DNA of 64,000 bases, taken from assembly GCA_016707425.1 (NCBI GenBank), contig JADJHU010000015.1, positions 62,001 to 126,000 of the forward strand. Direction: 5' to 3'. Below are positions 7,653 through 18,828 of the stretch, piece after piece. Source of the stretch: Gammaproteobacteria bacterium. Lineage in GTDB: Bacteria; Pseudomonadota; Gammaproteobacteria; Steroidobacterales; Steroidobacteraceae. The notes beneath the pieces were generated by a model. That model worked only from the letters and a program-made list of their open reading frames with translations, ran no database searches and had not been told where the DNA came from. Made by a program: the position numbers and the translations under genes. The stretch's first letter is position 1; the number at the start of each line of letters is the position of its first letter.

Positions 7653-9137
7653 TCAGGGCAGATCCGTGCTGCCCATGAGAAAGCGGTCGCATTCGCGCGC
7701 GGCGCCGCGGCCCTCGTTGATCGCCCAGACGACGAGGCTCTGGCCACGACGACAGTCTCCGGCGGCGAAAACGCCCCTGACGCTGGTGGCAAAGCGTCCG
7801 TGCTCGGCCCGGACGTTTGAGCGCGCGTCGCATTCGACGCCGAGATCACGCAGCACCGCGGCCTCCGGCCCGAGAAAGCCCATCGCAAGGAACACGAGCT
7901 GCGCGGGCAGCGTGCGCCCGGTCCCGGGCAGCTCCACCGGTACGAGTTGGCCGCGATCGTTTTGCCGCCACTCGATGCCCACGGTCACGAGCCCGCTCAC
8001 TCGTCCCTGTGCATCGCCTGTCAGCGCCTTCACCGTCACGAGATAATCGCGGGGATCGCGCCCGAAGCGCGCCGCCGCCTCTTCCTGCGCGTAGTCCATG
8101 CGATAGATCCGCGGCCACTCGGGCCAGGGGTTGTCATCCGCGCGCTCCCCGGGCGGTCGCGGCAGGATTTCGAGCTGCACGAGACTGCGGCAGCCCTGGC
8201 GGATCGCCGTACCGGCGCAGTCGGTGCCCGTGTCACCGCCGCCGATGACCACGACGTCCCTGTCGCGCGCGTGCAGCGGTGCAGCATCCGGATTACCTCC
8301 GAGCAGCGCCTGCGTGCTCGTCCTGAGGTAATCCATCGCGAAGTGCACGCCGTTCAGGCCGCGTCCCTCGACCGCCAGGTCCCGCGGCACGGTGGCCCCC
8401 GTACAGATCACCACGGCGTCGAAGTCCCGACGCAGGAGCTGCGCTTCGACGTTCTCGCCCACATGGGCATTGCAGACGAACTTGATGCCCTCGCGTTCCA
8501 GGAGCTCGATGCGCCGCAGGACGACCGCACGCTTGTCGAGTTTCATGTTCGGGATGCCGTACATGAGGAGCCCGCCCGGCCGGTCGTCACGCTCGAGCAC
8601 GGTGACCGCATGGCCGGCACGGTTGAGCTGTGCGGCCGCGGCAAGCCCGGCAGGGCCAGAGCCCACGACCGCAACGCGCTTGCCGGTGCGCACCTTTGGC
8701 GGGTTCGGGATCACCCAGCCTTCATCCCAGCCACGCTCGATGATCGCCGCCTCGAGCGTCTTGATGATGACCGGCGCGCCGTCGATGCCGAGCACGCAGG
8801 ATCCCTCGCAGGGCGCGGGACAGACGCGCCCGGTGAAATCCGGGAAGTTGTTCGTGCGGTGCAGACGCTCGAGGGCCTCTCGCCACAGGCCCCGGTAGAC
8901 GAGATCGTTCCACTCCGGAATCAGGTTGTTCACCGGGCAGCCGGAGGCCCCGCCACTCATCTGCACGCCCGTATGACAGAAAGGCACGCCGCAGTCCATG
9001 CAGCGCGCAGCCTGCTGGCGCAGGTGCTTCTCGTCCATGTGATGGTGAAACTCGTCCCAGTCGCGCACGCGTTCCTGGGGCGTGCGATCGACCGGCAGTT
9101 CGCGCAGATACTCGAGAAAACCCGTTGGCTTGCCCAT
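7653..9137 (-). CDS. gltD: Glutamate synthase (NADPH) small subunit
   Basis: A 494-residue flavoprotein that passes electrons from NADPH through FAD and [4Fe-4S] clusters to GltB for glutamate synthesis from glutamine and 2-oxoglutarate. The N-terminal cluster-binding cysteines are visible (CMDCGVPFCH, then CPAPCEGSC). They are followed by the FAD dinucleotide fold VAVVGSGPAGLAAAAQL and an NADPH fold near VVVIGGGDTGTDC. The start at 9137 (MGKPTGFLEYLRE) matches family N-termini; a longer in-frame start exists at 9182 but would overlap gltB. The gene follows gltB by 16 bases in one operon. Confidence 0.96.
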   Translation of the reverse strand: MGKPTGFLEYLRELPVDRTPQERVRDWDEFHHHMDEKHLRQQAARCMDCGVPFCHTGVQMSGGASGCPVNNLIPEWNDLVYRGLWREALERLHRTNNFPDFTGRVCPAPCEGSCVLGIDGAPVIIKTLEAAIIERGWDEGWVIPNPPKVRTGKRVAVVGSGPAGLAAAAQLNRAGHAVTVLERDDRPGGLLMYGIPNMKLDKRAVVLRRIELLEREGIKFVCNAHVGENVEAQLLRRDFDAVVICTGATVPRDLAVEGRGLNGVHFAMDYLRTSTQALLGGNPDAAPLHARDRDVVVIGGGDTGTDCAGTAIRQGCRSLVQLEILPRPPGERADDNPWPEWPRIYRMDYAQEEAAARFGRDPRDYLVTVKALTGDAQGRVSGLVTVGIEWRQNDRGQLVPVELPGTGRTLPAQLVFLAMGFLGPEAAVLRDLGVECDARSNVRAEHGRFATSVRGVFAAGDCRRGQSLVVWAINEGRGAARECDRFLMGSTDLP

Positions 9138-9153
9138 GTCGATGCCGTCCGGA

Positions 9154-12100
9154 TCAGTTGCCGCCGACGCGCGCGAGGTCACGCGCGTTTTCCTCGAAGG
9201 CCGCCATCACGGCCTCGTCACCCGTCATGCCCTGGTCGTGTGCGCGGCGTATGCTCGCCAGCACGCGCTGGTAGTCCTTCGGAATGACTTTCACGAAGCG
9301 CTTGCCGGCAGCGGACCAGTTCTCGAGCACGGCGCGCGCGCGTGTGCTGCCCGTGTATTCCTGATGCCGCGCAATCATGGCGCGCACGGCCTCGATATCC
9401 CCGGGATCCTCGAGCGCCTCGAGATTCACCATCTGTCGATTGACCTGCGCGGGGAAACCACCCTGCTCATCGAACACGTAGGCGATTCCCCCCGACATGC
9501 CGGCGCCGAAATTGCGGCCCGTGGATCCCAGCACGACCACCCGGCCGCCCGTCATGTACTCGCACCCGTGGTCGCCGATCGCTTCCACCACCGCATCCAC
9601 ACCACTGTTGCGCACGGCGAAGCGTTCCCCGGCCATGCCACGGATATAGACCTCGCCACTGGTCGCGCCGTAGAGCGCGACATTGCCGACGATGATGTTC
9701 TCCTCGGGAACGAAGGTGGAGCCTGCGGGTGGCACTATGACGAGCTTACCGCCCGAGAGACCCTTGCCGATGTAGTCGTTGGCGTCACCTTCGAGCCGGA
9801 AGCTCATGCCTCGTGGCAGGAAGGCGCCGAAGCTCTGGCCCGCCGAACCCCGGAAGCGTATGCGCACCGTGTCGTCGGGCAGTCCGGCTGCGCCCCACCG
9901 GCGCGTGATCTCGGAACCCGTGATGGTACCGACGACGCGATGCACGTTGCGGACGGAAACCTCAGCGCTCACCTTGTCCCCGCGCTCGATCGCGGGGCGG
10001 CAGATTTCCAGGAGTGTCGTAACGTCGAGGGAGTCGTCCAGTCCGTGGTCCTGCTCCATCTGCTTGTAGCGGCCGACCTCCGGTCCGACGTCCGGCTGGT
10101 AGAGGAGATTGCTGAAGTCGAAGCCCCGCGCCTTCCAGTGATCGATCGCGCGCCGCGGCTCGAGCCGGTCGACCCTGCCGATCATCTCGTTGATCGTGCG
10201 GAAGCCGAGCTTCGCCATCCACTCACGCACATCCTGTGCCACGAAGCGCATGAAGTTCACCACGTGGCCGGGTGTGCCGACGAACTTCTCGCGCAGCCGG
10301 GGATCCTGGGTGGCGATACCCGTGGGGCAGGTATTGAGATGGCAGACGCGCATCATGATGCAGCCCATCGCCACGAGTGGTGCCGTGGCAAAACCGAACT
10401 CTTCGGCACCGAGGAGAGTGGCGATCACCACGTCACGTCCGGTCTTCAGCTGGCCATCGGTCTCGACCGCGATGCGGCTGCGCAGGTCGTTGAGCACCAG
10501 CGTCTGGTGCGCCTCGGCCAGGCCGAGTTCCCACGGCAGGCCGGCGTGCGCGATGGAGGTCTGGGGCGAAGCGCCCGTGCCACCGTCATAGCCGGAAATC
10601 AGGACGACGTCCGCATGGGCTTTGGCAACACCCGCCGCGATCGTGCCGACACCCACCTCGGCGACCAGCTTCACGCTGATGCGCGCCTCGCGGTTGGCGT
10701 TCTTGAGATCGTGGATGAGCTCCGCGAGGTCCTCGATGGAATAGATGTCGTGATGCGGGGGTGGCGAGATCAGCCCGACGCCCGCGGTCGTATGCCGCGT
10801 CCTGGCGATCCACGGATAGACCTTGGAGCCCGGGAGCTGGCCGCCCTCGCCCGGCTTGGCTCCCTGGGCCATCTTGATCTGCAGCTCACGCGCGTTCACG
10901 AGATATTCGCTCGTCACGCCGAAACGACCCGAGGCGACCTGCTTGATAGCCGAGTTCAGGGAATCGCCGTTCGGAAGCGCCCTGTAGCGCTCGGGATCCT
11001 CGCCTCCTTCGCCGGTGTTGCTCTTGCCGCCGATGCGGTTCATCGCGATGGCGAGCGTCTCGTGGGCTTCCTTGCTGATCGAGCCGTAGGACATGGCGCC
11101 GGTCTTGAAGCGGCACATGATGCTCTCGACGGATTCGACTTCCTCGAGAGGCACGGCCTCGGATGGCTTGAATTCCAGCAGCCCCCGGAGCGTGTAGGCA
11201 TTCTCTGCCTGGTCGTCGATGAGCCCGGCGTAGGACTTGTACGTCTCGTAGCTCCCCGTGCGCACCGCCTTCTGCAGCCGATGAATGGTGCCGGGGTTGA
11301 AGAGATGCAGCTCGCCGTCGGTGCGCCACTGGTAGAGTCCGCCCGTCGGCAGCGTGCGGCCGTCGACTTCGCGCTCGGGGAAGGCGGCATGATGGCGCAT
11401 CAGTACCTCGCGGGCGATCACATCGATGGCGACGCCGCCGATGCGCGAGACCGTGCCCGTGAAGTATTCGTCGATCACATCCTGCCGCAGCCCGACCGCC
11501 TCGAAGACCTGCGCTCCGTGGTAGCTCTGCACGGCGGAAATGCCCATCTTGGACATGACCTTGACGACACCCTTGGTGGCCGCCTTGACGAAGTTGCTGC
11601 ACGCGGTCCTGTGATCGACACCGGTCAGGCGCTCCTCACGGATCATGCCGTCGATCGACTCGAAGGCGAGGTAGGGATTCACGGCGCTCGCGCCGTAGCC
11701 GACGAGAAGCGAGAAGTGATGCACCTCGCGTGCCTCGCCGGTCTCCAGTACCAGGCTCACCTTGAGGCGCAGTCCCTCGCGGATCAGGTAGTGGTGCAGC
11801 GCCGAGACGGCAAGCAGTGCCGGGATCGGTGCAAACTCCCGGTTCACGCCGCGGTCGGAGAGGATCAGGATATTGACCTCTTCCTCCTCGATCATGCGCC
11901 GCGCCATGAGGCAAAGCTCCTCGATGGACTTCACGAGACCCCGGTCGCCACGGGTCACCCGGAAGAGCGCCGGCAGCAGCCCCGTCTTGAGACCCGGCAG
12001 ACCCTCGAGGCGGCGGAGCTTCGCGAAGTCTTCGTTCGAGAGCACCGGCCCGGAGAGCTCGAGACGCCGGCAGGCAGCGGGTCGCGGCTTGAGGAGATTG

Positions 12101-13800
12101 CCCTCCGAGCCGAGCCAGACCTCGGACGAAGTGATGATCTCCTCGCGGATGCAGTCGATCGGTGGATTGGTCACCTGTGCGAAGAGCTGCTTGAAGTAGT
12201 CGTACAGGAGTCGCGGCTTCGTCGACAGCACCGCGAGCGGCGTATCATTGCCCATCGAACCCACCGCCTCGACGCCCGAGCGTGCCATGGGATCGATGAG
12301 GAGACGCTCGTCCTCGAAGGTGTAGCCGAAAGCGATCCGGCGCTGGAGCAGCGTGTCGTGATCCGGCGGCGGGACCTCGGGTGCCGCAGGCAGGTTCTTC
12401 AGGTGCACGAGGTGCTCATCGAGCCACTGGCGATACGGGCGCTCGGTCGCGACGGCGCGCTTGATCTCCTCGTCGTCGACGATACGGCCCTGCGCGGTGT
12501 CCACGAGGAACATGCGCCCGGGCTGCAGCCGCCCCTTGCGCAGGATGCGCTCCGCCGGAATGTCCAGGACCCCTGCCTCGGAAGCCATGATGACGAGATC
12601 GTCCTTCGTGATGTAGTAGCGCGACGGCCTCAGCCCGTTGCGATCGAGCACGGCGCCCACCTGCACGCCGTCTGTAAATGCGATCGAGGCCGGCCCGTCC
12701 CAGGGCTCCATCAGGCTCGTGTGATACTGGTAGAAGGCGCGACGCTCGTCATCCATGCTCTCGTGCTTCGACCAGGGCTCCGGGATCATCATCATCACGG
12801 CATGCGGGAGAGAGCGGCCCGCGAGGACCAGCAGCTCCAGCGTGTTGTCGAACATCGCAGAATCCGAGCCGTTCGGATTCACGATCGGCAGGATCTTGCG
12901 GATGTCCTCGCCGAAAACCTCTGATTCGAACAGCGCCTCGCGTGCCCGCATCCAGTTGATGTTGCCGCGCAGCGTGTTGATCTCGCCGTTGTGCGCAAGG
13001 TAGCGATAAGGGTGCGCGCGGTCCCAGCTCGGGAAAGTGTTCGTCGAGAAGCGCGAGTGCACGAGTGCGAGCGCCGTCTCCATCTCCGGATTCTCGAGAT
13101 CAGGGAAGTACTGCGGCAGCTGTGCGGTGAGCAGCATGCCCTTGTAGACGAGCGTCTTGTGCGAGAGGCTTGGTATGTACCAGTATTCGTGGCCATCCAG
13201 CGTCGAGGTCCGGATTTCGCTGTAGGCGCGCTTGCGGATCACGTACAAGCGCCGCTCGAAGGCCATGTCGTCGGCAAGTTCGGGGTTGCGCGCGATGAAC
13301 ACCTGGCGGATGAAGGGTTCACTCGCCTTGGCCGTGTCGCCGAGGGGCGCGCTGTTCGTCGGCACCGTACGCCAACCGATGAGCTGCTGGCCCTCCGACT
13401 GCACGATCCGGTCGAAGCGCTCCTCGAGTCTGCGACGCATCGTCGGATTGCGCGGCAGGAACACCAGGCCGCAGCCATAGTGGCCGGGCTCGGGAAGGAG
13501 AATGGAGCTCTTCCGGCAGGCTTCCTTCAGGAAAGCGTGGGGCATCTGCATGAGGACACCCGCACCGTCTCCGGTGTTGACCTCGCAACCGCAGGCACCA
13601 CGATGATCGAGGTTGCGCAGCACCTGGATGGCCTGCGCGAGGATCGCATGCGACTTGCGACCCTTGATGTCCACGACGAAGCCGACGCCGCAGGCATCGC
13701 GCTCGAATGCCGGGTCGTACAGGCCCTGCCTGGGTGGCGGGCCCAGCAGAGGTACGCCGCGGCCAGCGCCATGAAAGATCCTGCGGTTCCTGCGATCCAT
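9154..13800 (-). CDS. gltB: Glutamate synthase (NADPH) large subunit
   Basis: A 1548-residue protein with all GOGAT domains in order: a short propeptide, an N-terminal glutaminase domain starting at Cys37 (DACGVGFVVD), a central domain, the FMN-binding synthase domain, the 3Fe-4S motif CIMMRVCHLNTCPTG and the C-terminal beta-helix glycine-rich domain. Cys37 should become the N-terminal nucleophile after propeptide cleavage. The start at 13800 gives a propeptide of normal length; upstream in-frame codons give unlikely sequence. It forms an operon with gltD and is divergent from rmuC across 226 bases that should contain the promoter. A GDH gene 3.6 kb away offers a second ammonia-assimilation route. 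Confidence 0.97.
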   Translation of the reverse strand: MDRRNRRIFHGAGRGVPLLGPPPRQGLYDPAFERDACGVGFVVDIKGRKSHAILAQAIQVLRNLDHRGACGCEVNTGDGAGVLMQMPHAFLKEACRKSSILLPEPGHYGCGLVFLPRNPTMRRRLEERFDRIVQSEGQQLIGWRTVPTNSAPLGDTAKASEPFIRQVFIARNPELADDMAFERRLYVIRKRAYSEIRTSTLDGHEYWYIPSLSHKTLVYKGMLLTAQLPQYFPDLENPEMETALALVHSRFSTNTFPSWDRAHPYRYLAHNGEINTLRGNINWMRAREALFESEVFGEDIRKILPIVNPNGSDSAMFDNTLELLVLAGRSLPHAVMMMIPEPWSKHESMDDERRAFYQYHTSLMEPWDGPASIAFTDGVQVGAVLDRNGLRPSRYYITKDDLVIMASEAGVLDIPAERILRKGRLQPGRMFLVDTAQGRIVDDEEIKRAVATERPYRQWLDEHLVHLKNLPAAPEVPPPDHDTLLQRRIAFGYTFEDERLLIDPMARSGVEAVGSMGNDTPLAVLSTKPRLLYDYFKQLFAQVTNPPIDCIREEIITSSEVWLGSEGNLLKPRPAACRRLELSGPVLSNEDFAKLRRLEGLPGLKTGLLPALFRVTRGDRGLVKSIEELCLMARRMIEEEEVNILILSDRGVNREFAPIPALLAVSALHHYLIREGLRLKVSLVLETGEAREVHHFSLLVGYGASAVNPYLAFESIDGMIREERLTGVDHRTACSNFVKAATKGVVKVMSKMGISAVQSYHGAQVFEAVGLRQDVIDEYFTGTVSRIGGVAIDVIAREVLMRHHAAFPEREVDGRTLPTGGLYQWRTDGELHLFNPGTIHRLQKAVRTGSYETYKSYAGLIDDQAENAYTLRGLLEFKPSEAVPLEEVESVESIMCRFKTGAMSYGSISKEAHETLAIAMNRIGGKSNTGEGGEDPERYRALPNGDSLNSAIKQVASGRFGVTSEYLVNARELQIKMAQGAKPGEGGQLPGSKVYPWIARTRHTTAGVGLISPPPHHDIYSIEDLAELIHDLKNANREARISVKLVAEVGVGTIAAGVAKAHADVVLISGYDGGTGASPQTSIAHAGLPWELGLAEAHQTLVLNDLRSRIAVETDGQLKTGRDVVIATLLGAEEFGFATAPLVAMGCIMMRVCHLNTCPTGIATQDPRLREKFVGTPGHVVNFMRFVAQDVREWMAKLGFRTINEMIGRVDRLEPRRAIDHWKARGFDFSNLLYQPDVGPEVGRYKQMEQDHGLDDSLDVTTLLEICRPAIERGDKVSAEVSVRNVHRVVGTITGSEITRRWGAAGLPDDTVRIRFRGSAGQSFGAFLPRGMSFRLEGDANDYIGKGLSGGKLVIVPPAGSTFVPEENIIVGNVALYGATSGEVYIRGMAGERFAVRNSGVDAVVEAIGDHGCEYMTGGRVVVLGSTGRNFGAGMSGGIAYVFDEQGGFPAQVNRQMVNLEALEDPGDIEAVRAMIARHQEYTGSTRARAVLENWSAAGKRFVKVIPKDYQRVLASIRRAHDQGMTGDEAVMAAFEENARDLARVGGN

Positions 13801-14026
13801 TCTCAGCGTCTCCACAAAGTAAAGCACCAGGCGTCCCGCGGGACACCCGGACACAGTCATCTCCGCTGCAGGCGAAACTGCCCACAACGGTCCCGGTCTC
13901 GAGCATTCACAACTGGGAAATAGGGGCCCAGAGCCCCGGCATTGCGCGACGCGTGCAGAATAGCACCGGGTACCGAGTATCGGTCAATCGGGGCGGCATG
14001 CCCCCGCTGACCGGCTGGAGGGTTCG

Positions 14027-15301
14027 ATGCCTGGATGGCCTCTGCTCATTGCCTTGCTCGCGGCGCTCGGCGCAGCCGGGGTCGCGATCGTGCTGTACGT
14101 GCGCCGCAGCGCCGAAGTCGCACGCCTCCAGGCCACGCTGGAGGCCGAACGCCGGAACTGGAGCGAGAAGCTCGCCGAGCAGGCGGCCGCCCGCGAGCGC
14201 CTGGCCGAGACTTTCAGGAGTCTTTCACTGGATGCCTTGCAGGCAAACAGCCGGCAGTTCCTCGAGCTCGCGCAGACGCATCTCGCGCAGTACCAGTCGG
14301 CGGCGCGCGCCGACCTCGAGACGAGACAGGGTTCGATCGGCCAGACGATCGCGCCGCTGAAGGAAGCCCTCGCCACGGTAACGGTCGAGCTGCGCGAGCT
14401 GGAGAAAGCCCGCGGCGAAGCCTACGGCGGGCTGCACGCCGAGCTCGTGACGCTGCGCCAGATCCACCAGAACCTGCACCTCGCCACGGGCAATCTGGTA
14501 AAGGCGCTGCGCCAGCCGAACGTGCGCGGCCGCTGGGGTGAGATGCAGCTGCGCCGCGTGGTCGAGCTCGCCGGCATGCTCGAGCACTGCGACTTCGTCG
14601 AGCAGGCATCGCTCGGCCGCGACGACGCACGGGTGCGCCCCGACCTCATCGTCAGGTTGCCGGCCGGGCGCAGCATCGTCGTCGATGCAAAGGCTCCGCT
14701 GAGCGCCTATCTCGATGCGCTCGAGGCGTCCGACGATGAGACACGCAATGCACGCCTGCTCGATCACGCCCGCCAGGTGCGCGAGAAGATCGTCTCGCTC
14801 GCGAAGAAGAATTACCAGGATTACGTGCAGCCCGCTCCGGAGCTGGTCGTGCTGTTCATTCCGGGTGAAACGTTCTTCACCGCGGCCCTCGAGAAGGACG
14901 CGTCACTGATCGAGGATGGCGCCCTGCTGAATGTGGTCGTGGCGACGCCCACCACGCTCATTGCGCTGCTGAGGGCGATCGCCTACGGCTGGCGACAGGA
15001 GCAGATCGCAGAAAGCGCACAACGCATCAGCGACCTGGGCAGGGAGCTGTATGCGCGCCTGGGTACGCTCGGCGAGCACTGGGAAGGGCTGCGCCGGAGT
15101 CTCGCCGGGGCAGTCGAGGGCTACAACAGGGCGACCCGCTCGCTCGAGTCGCGCGTATTCGTGACTGCCAGGCGCCTGCGCGACCTCGACGCCTCGGCCG
15201 CCGCGGAGACGATTCCCGAGCTCAGTGTCATCGACGACCGTGCCCAGGCACTTCAGGCGGCCGCACCGCCCGGCGGGCCGGCCGGAGACGCGGACTCGTA
15301 A
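14027..15301 (+). CDS. rmuC: DNA recombination protein RmuC
   Basis: A 424-residue protein with an N-terminal transmembrane segment (LIALLAALGAAGVAIVLYV), a long coiled coil to about residue 150 and the RmuC core (RGRWGEMQLRRVVELAGML, then VDAKAPLSAYLDALEA and VVLFIPGETFF). RmuC limits inversions and is thought to act on DNA ends as a restriction-endonuclease-fold protein. The DAK within VVDAKAPL fits the nuclease-like core. GGAGGG lies a few bases before the ATG. Its 3' end overlaps the convergent EF-G-domain gene by 49 bases. Confidence 0.93.
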   Translation: MPGWPLLIALLAALGAAGVAIVLYVRRSAEVARLQATLEAERRNWSEKLAEQAAARERLAETFRSLSLDALQANSRQFLELAQTHLAQYQSAARADLETRQGSIGQTIAPLKEALATVTVELRELEKARGEAYGGLHAELVTLRQIHQNLHLATGNLVKALRQPNVRGRWGEMQLRRVVELAGMLEHCDFVEQASLGRDDARVRPDLIVRLPAGRSIVVDAKAPLSAYLDALEASDDETRNARLLDHARQVREKIVSLAKKNYQDYVQPAPELVVLFIPGETFFTAALEKDASLIEDGALLNVVVATPTTLIALLRAIAYGWRQEQIAESAQRISDLGRELYARLGTLGEHWEGLRRSLAGAVEGYNRATRSLESRVFVTARRLRDLDASAAAETIPELSVIDDRAQALQAAAPPGGPAGDADS

Positions 15302-15819
15302 TGGCTGAGCCACATGACCGGATAAGCGCGGTCACCGGTCAGCGCCGCAAGTTCCCCGGCATAGCCAACGAGGCGCGCGAGCGGTGCCGTCGCGCGCACG
15401 ACACCGATGGCGGCTTCGGCGTGCGCTTCGACGATCCGGGCACCGCGCCGTTCGAGATCTCCTCGTACACGCTGGAGGTCCGCCGGCTGGCAGCGCACCT
15501 GCACACCCATGTGCGGCTCAGTCAGGCCCTGGGCCGTTTCACGACAGCGGATCGTCAGCGGCCCGACGTGCAGGTCCTCCCCGTAGATCTCGCGCAGCAG
15601 ATCGACCGGCTGCTCGAGCGCAGCCTCCGTCTCGCTGCGAATGAGGAGTCCCGCACTCGTGGGCTCGCAGGCCAGGCCACCCCGATCGGCGAGCCGCGCC
15701 AGGGCCTGGCGGGCAAAGCCGAGCTGAAAGACCGTGGCCTGCGAGGAGCAGAGGCGCTCGAGCGGCAGTTGCGAGTGGATCTCCCCGGCCGCCGCGATGC
15801 TGAACGCCGGGGCGACCAC
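15253..15819 (-). CDS. Orphan protein built from EF-G domain III and V-like modules, no GTPase
   Basis: About 188 residues from a GTG at 15819. The first half (GLLIRSETEAALEQPVDLLR then YGEDLHVGPLTIRCRET) resembles EF-G domain III. The second (EPHMGVQVRCQPADL, then GVVRATAPLARLVGYAGEL and VMWLSHYE) is an EF-G domain V, ending in the typical SHYE. There is no GTPase domain, no domain II and no room for domain IV. It follows rnk by five bases, so the two are probably co-transcribed. It might bind ribosomes or compete with EF-G, but that is inference. The start is uncertain because little ribosome-binding sequence is visible. Confidence 0.65.
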   Translation of the reverse strand: MVAPAFSIAAAGEIHSQLPLERLCSSQATVFQLGFARQALARLADRGGLACEPTSAGLLIRSETEAALEQPVDLLREIYGEDLHVGPLTIRCRETAQGLTEPHMGVQVRCQPADLQRVRGDLERRGARIVEAHAEAAIGVVRATAPLARLVGYAGELAALTGDRAYPVMWLSHYESASPAGPPGGAAA

Positions 15820-15824
15820 AGCCG

Positions 15825-16286
15825 TTACGACCCGGTGTCGGCGACGGCGATCGCCCCACGTGCGGGTTGTGCATGCTGCAGACGGCGCGCCGCCTCCGGC
15901 TGATAGAGGATGCCCTCGAGACGCAGCCGTCGCTCGCCTGCAGGCGAGCGAACGACGATCTCTTCGCCCGCGCGTCGCCCGAGGAGCGCCGTGCCGAGCG
16001 GCGCCAGCACCGAGAGCCGGCCGGCGAGAGCATCGGCCTCTGTCGGTGGCACGAGCGTGTAGGACGTGTGCGTGTCGCGCTCGAGGTCGCACACACCCAC
16101 CCGCGAATGCATGGTCACGACATCCGCAGGCACCTCGTCCGACTCGACGACGGCTGCAGACGCAAGCTCCGCGCGCAGAGCCTGGAGGTGCTCCTGATCG
16201 CGCTCGCCGCCGCGTTCCTGCGCCGCGAGCAGTCCGTGCAGACGGACCATGTCGGCCTCCGTCACCAGAATCGCCTGCCTGTGCAT
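15825..16286 (-). CDS. rnk: Rnk-type nucleoside diphosphate kinase regulator (GreA/GreB C-terminal fold)
   Basis: A 153-residue protein whose second half is a GreA/GreB C-terminal FKBP-like domain: VGVCDLERDTHTSYTLVPP followed by SVLAPLGTALLGRRAGEEI. The N-terminal half is a short helical region (MVRLHGLLAAQERGG) in place of the long Gre coiled coil, the arrangement of Rnk, which interacts with RNA polymerase. It starts divergently from the LysR-type gene at 16410. The EF-G-domain gene follows on the same strand. Confidence 0.85.
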   Translation of the reverse strand: MHRQAILVTEADMVRLHGLLAAQERGGERDQEHLQALRAELASAAVVESDEVPADVVTMHSRVGVCDLERDTHTSYTLVPPTEADALAGRLSVLAPLGTALLGRRAGEEIVVRSPAGERRLRLEGILYQPEAARRLQHAQPARGAIAVADTGS

Positions 16287-16376
16287 GACTCGACCTCCGC
16301 TCGAAGCACAGCTCGAAGTAGCTGCGCGCCCGGGTCTTTTACCGCCTCGACAGACTTCCGTCCATTAGAATTACAA

Positions 16377-16396
16377 TCAGATTTCTTTCGGTCTGA
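16377..16396. promoter_or_regulatory. Inverted repeat before the LysR gene, candidate operator
   Basis: The sequence TCAGATTTCTTTCGGTCTGA has TCAGA/TCTGA ends and lies 14 bases upstream of the LysR-type start, within the 123-base divergent region shared with rnk. LysR proteins often bind partial palindromes near their own promoter. The surrounding stretch is AT-richer than its neighbourhood. Assignment is by position only. Confidence 0.3.
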
Positions 16397-16409
16397 ACTA
16401 AGGAAGCGA

Positions 16410-17315
16410 GTGTCCGTGAAGCGCCTCAACTACCAGCACCTGCTGTACTTCTGGGCGGTGGTGCGTGCCGGCAGCCTGACACGTGCCTGCGAAGAGCTGC
16501 GCCTCTCGCCGCCGACGGTGAGCACGCAGCTCCGACAGCTCGCACAGCGGCTCGGCACTCCGCTGCTCGAGCGCTCCGGCCGGCGGCTCGTGCCGACCGA
16601 AGCCGGCCAGCTCGTGTTCCGCTACGCCGACGAGATCTTCGGGCTCGGGCGCGAGCTCGTCGACACACTCGAGCAGCGCCCGACCGGACGGCCGCTGCGC
16701 CTCGTGGTGGGTGTGGATGACGTGCTCCCGAAGGAAATCGCACGGCGCCTGATCGAGCCGGCACTCGCACTCGATACGCCCGTGCAGCTCGTGTGCCGCG
16801 AGGCGGGGCTCGAGCGCCTGCTCGCGGACCTCGCCGTGCACGAGGTCGACGTCGTGCTCTCGGATGCTCCGATGACCCCTTCCCTCAGCGTGCGTGCCTA
16901 CAACCATCACCTGGGGACCTGCGGGGTCGTGTGGCTCGGCACGCCGGCACTCGCCGCCGCCCGCCGCCGGGGGTTTCCACGCTCCATGGCAGGCGCACCG
17001 GTGCTCCTGCCGACGGCCGACACTGATCTCCGGCGCAGCCTCGAGCTGTGGTTCGAGCGCCTCGACCTGCGCCCGCAGATCGCCGGGGAATTCGAAGACT
17101 ACGCGCTGCTCAGGGAGTTCGGGCAGGCGGGCCACGGGCTCCTTCCTGTCCCTTCGGTGCTCGCCGGGCAACTGCGCCGCAGAGGTGGCCTGCGGGTGGT
17201 CGGGAGTGCCGAGGGTGCCCGGAGCACCTTCTACGCCATCTCGCTCGAGCGGCGCATCAAACATCCGGCCGTCGGCGCGATCTGCGAGAGCGCGCGGCGG
17301 GAACTCTTCGCCTGA
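16410..17315 (+). CDS. LysR-family regulator, NhaR-like
   Basis: A 301-residue transcription factor with an N-terminal winged helix (LNYQHLLYFWAVVRAGSLTR then LSPPTVSTQLRQLAQRLG) and a substrate-binding domain. The opening LNYxHLxYFW and the overall pattern are those of NhaR-like regulators rather than generic LysR. The GTG at 16410 is preferred because AAGGA lies five bases upstream. The gene sits directly before gdhA on the same strand (112-base gap) and divergent from rnk, so either could be a target. The effector is unknown; no Na+/H+ antiporter gene is nearby. Confidence 0.85.
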   Translation: MSVKRLNYQHLLYFWAVVRAGSLTRACEELRLSPPTVSTQLRQLAQRLGTPLLERSGRRLVPTEAGQLVFRYADEIFGLGRELVDTLEQRPTGRPLRLVVGVDDVLPKEIARRLIEPALALDTPVQLVCREAGLERLLADLAVHEVDVVLSDAPMTPSLSVRAYNHHLGTCGVVWLGTPALAAARRRGFPRSMAGAPVLLPTADTDLRRSLELWFERLDLRPQIAGEFEDYALLREFGQAGHGLLPVPSVLAGQLRRRGGLRVVGSAEGARSTFYAISLERRIKHPAVGAICESARRELFA

Positions 17316-17427
17316 GGCCGGTGGGGGGCGCCGCCCGCGATCCGCTGGCGCGCCGGCCTGCATGCCGGTAATCTTGCCGCCCTTTTCCGCCCGATTTCCG
17401 GACGCCGTAAGCCAGGAGCCAACTCCA

Positions 17428-18771
<1,344 letters not shown>

Positions 18772-18772
18772 A

Positions 18773-18828
18773 GCTGCAGCGCCTGGCGCCGTCCGCCCTG
18801 CTTATGAGCGGTGGCGCCAGGCTTCAGC
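18773..18828. terminator. Bidirectional hairpin between gdhA and the ATPase gene
   Basis: GCCTGGCGCC (18781-18790) pairs perfectly with GGCGCCAGGC (18813-18822), and flanking GCTG..GC / TTCAGC bases extend the stem. It separates two convergent genes. There is no clear T-run, so it may act as a transcript-end stabiliser as much as an intrinsic terminator. Confidence 0.5.

Noticed and set aside
9082..12924. A 1280-codon open frame on the plus strand opposite gltB
   Set aside because: It is antisense to a full, motif-complete gltB. High-GC codon bias commonly leaves such frames open, and its translation has no domain-like pattern.
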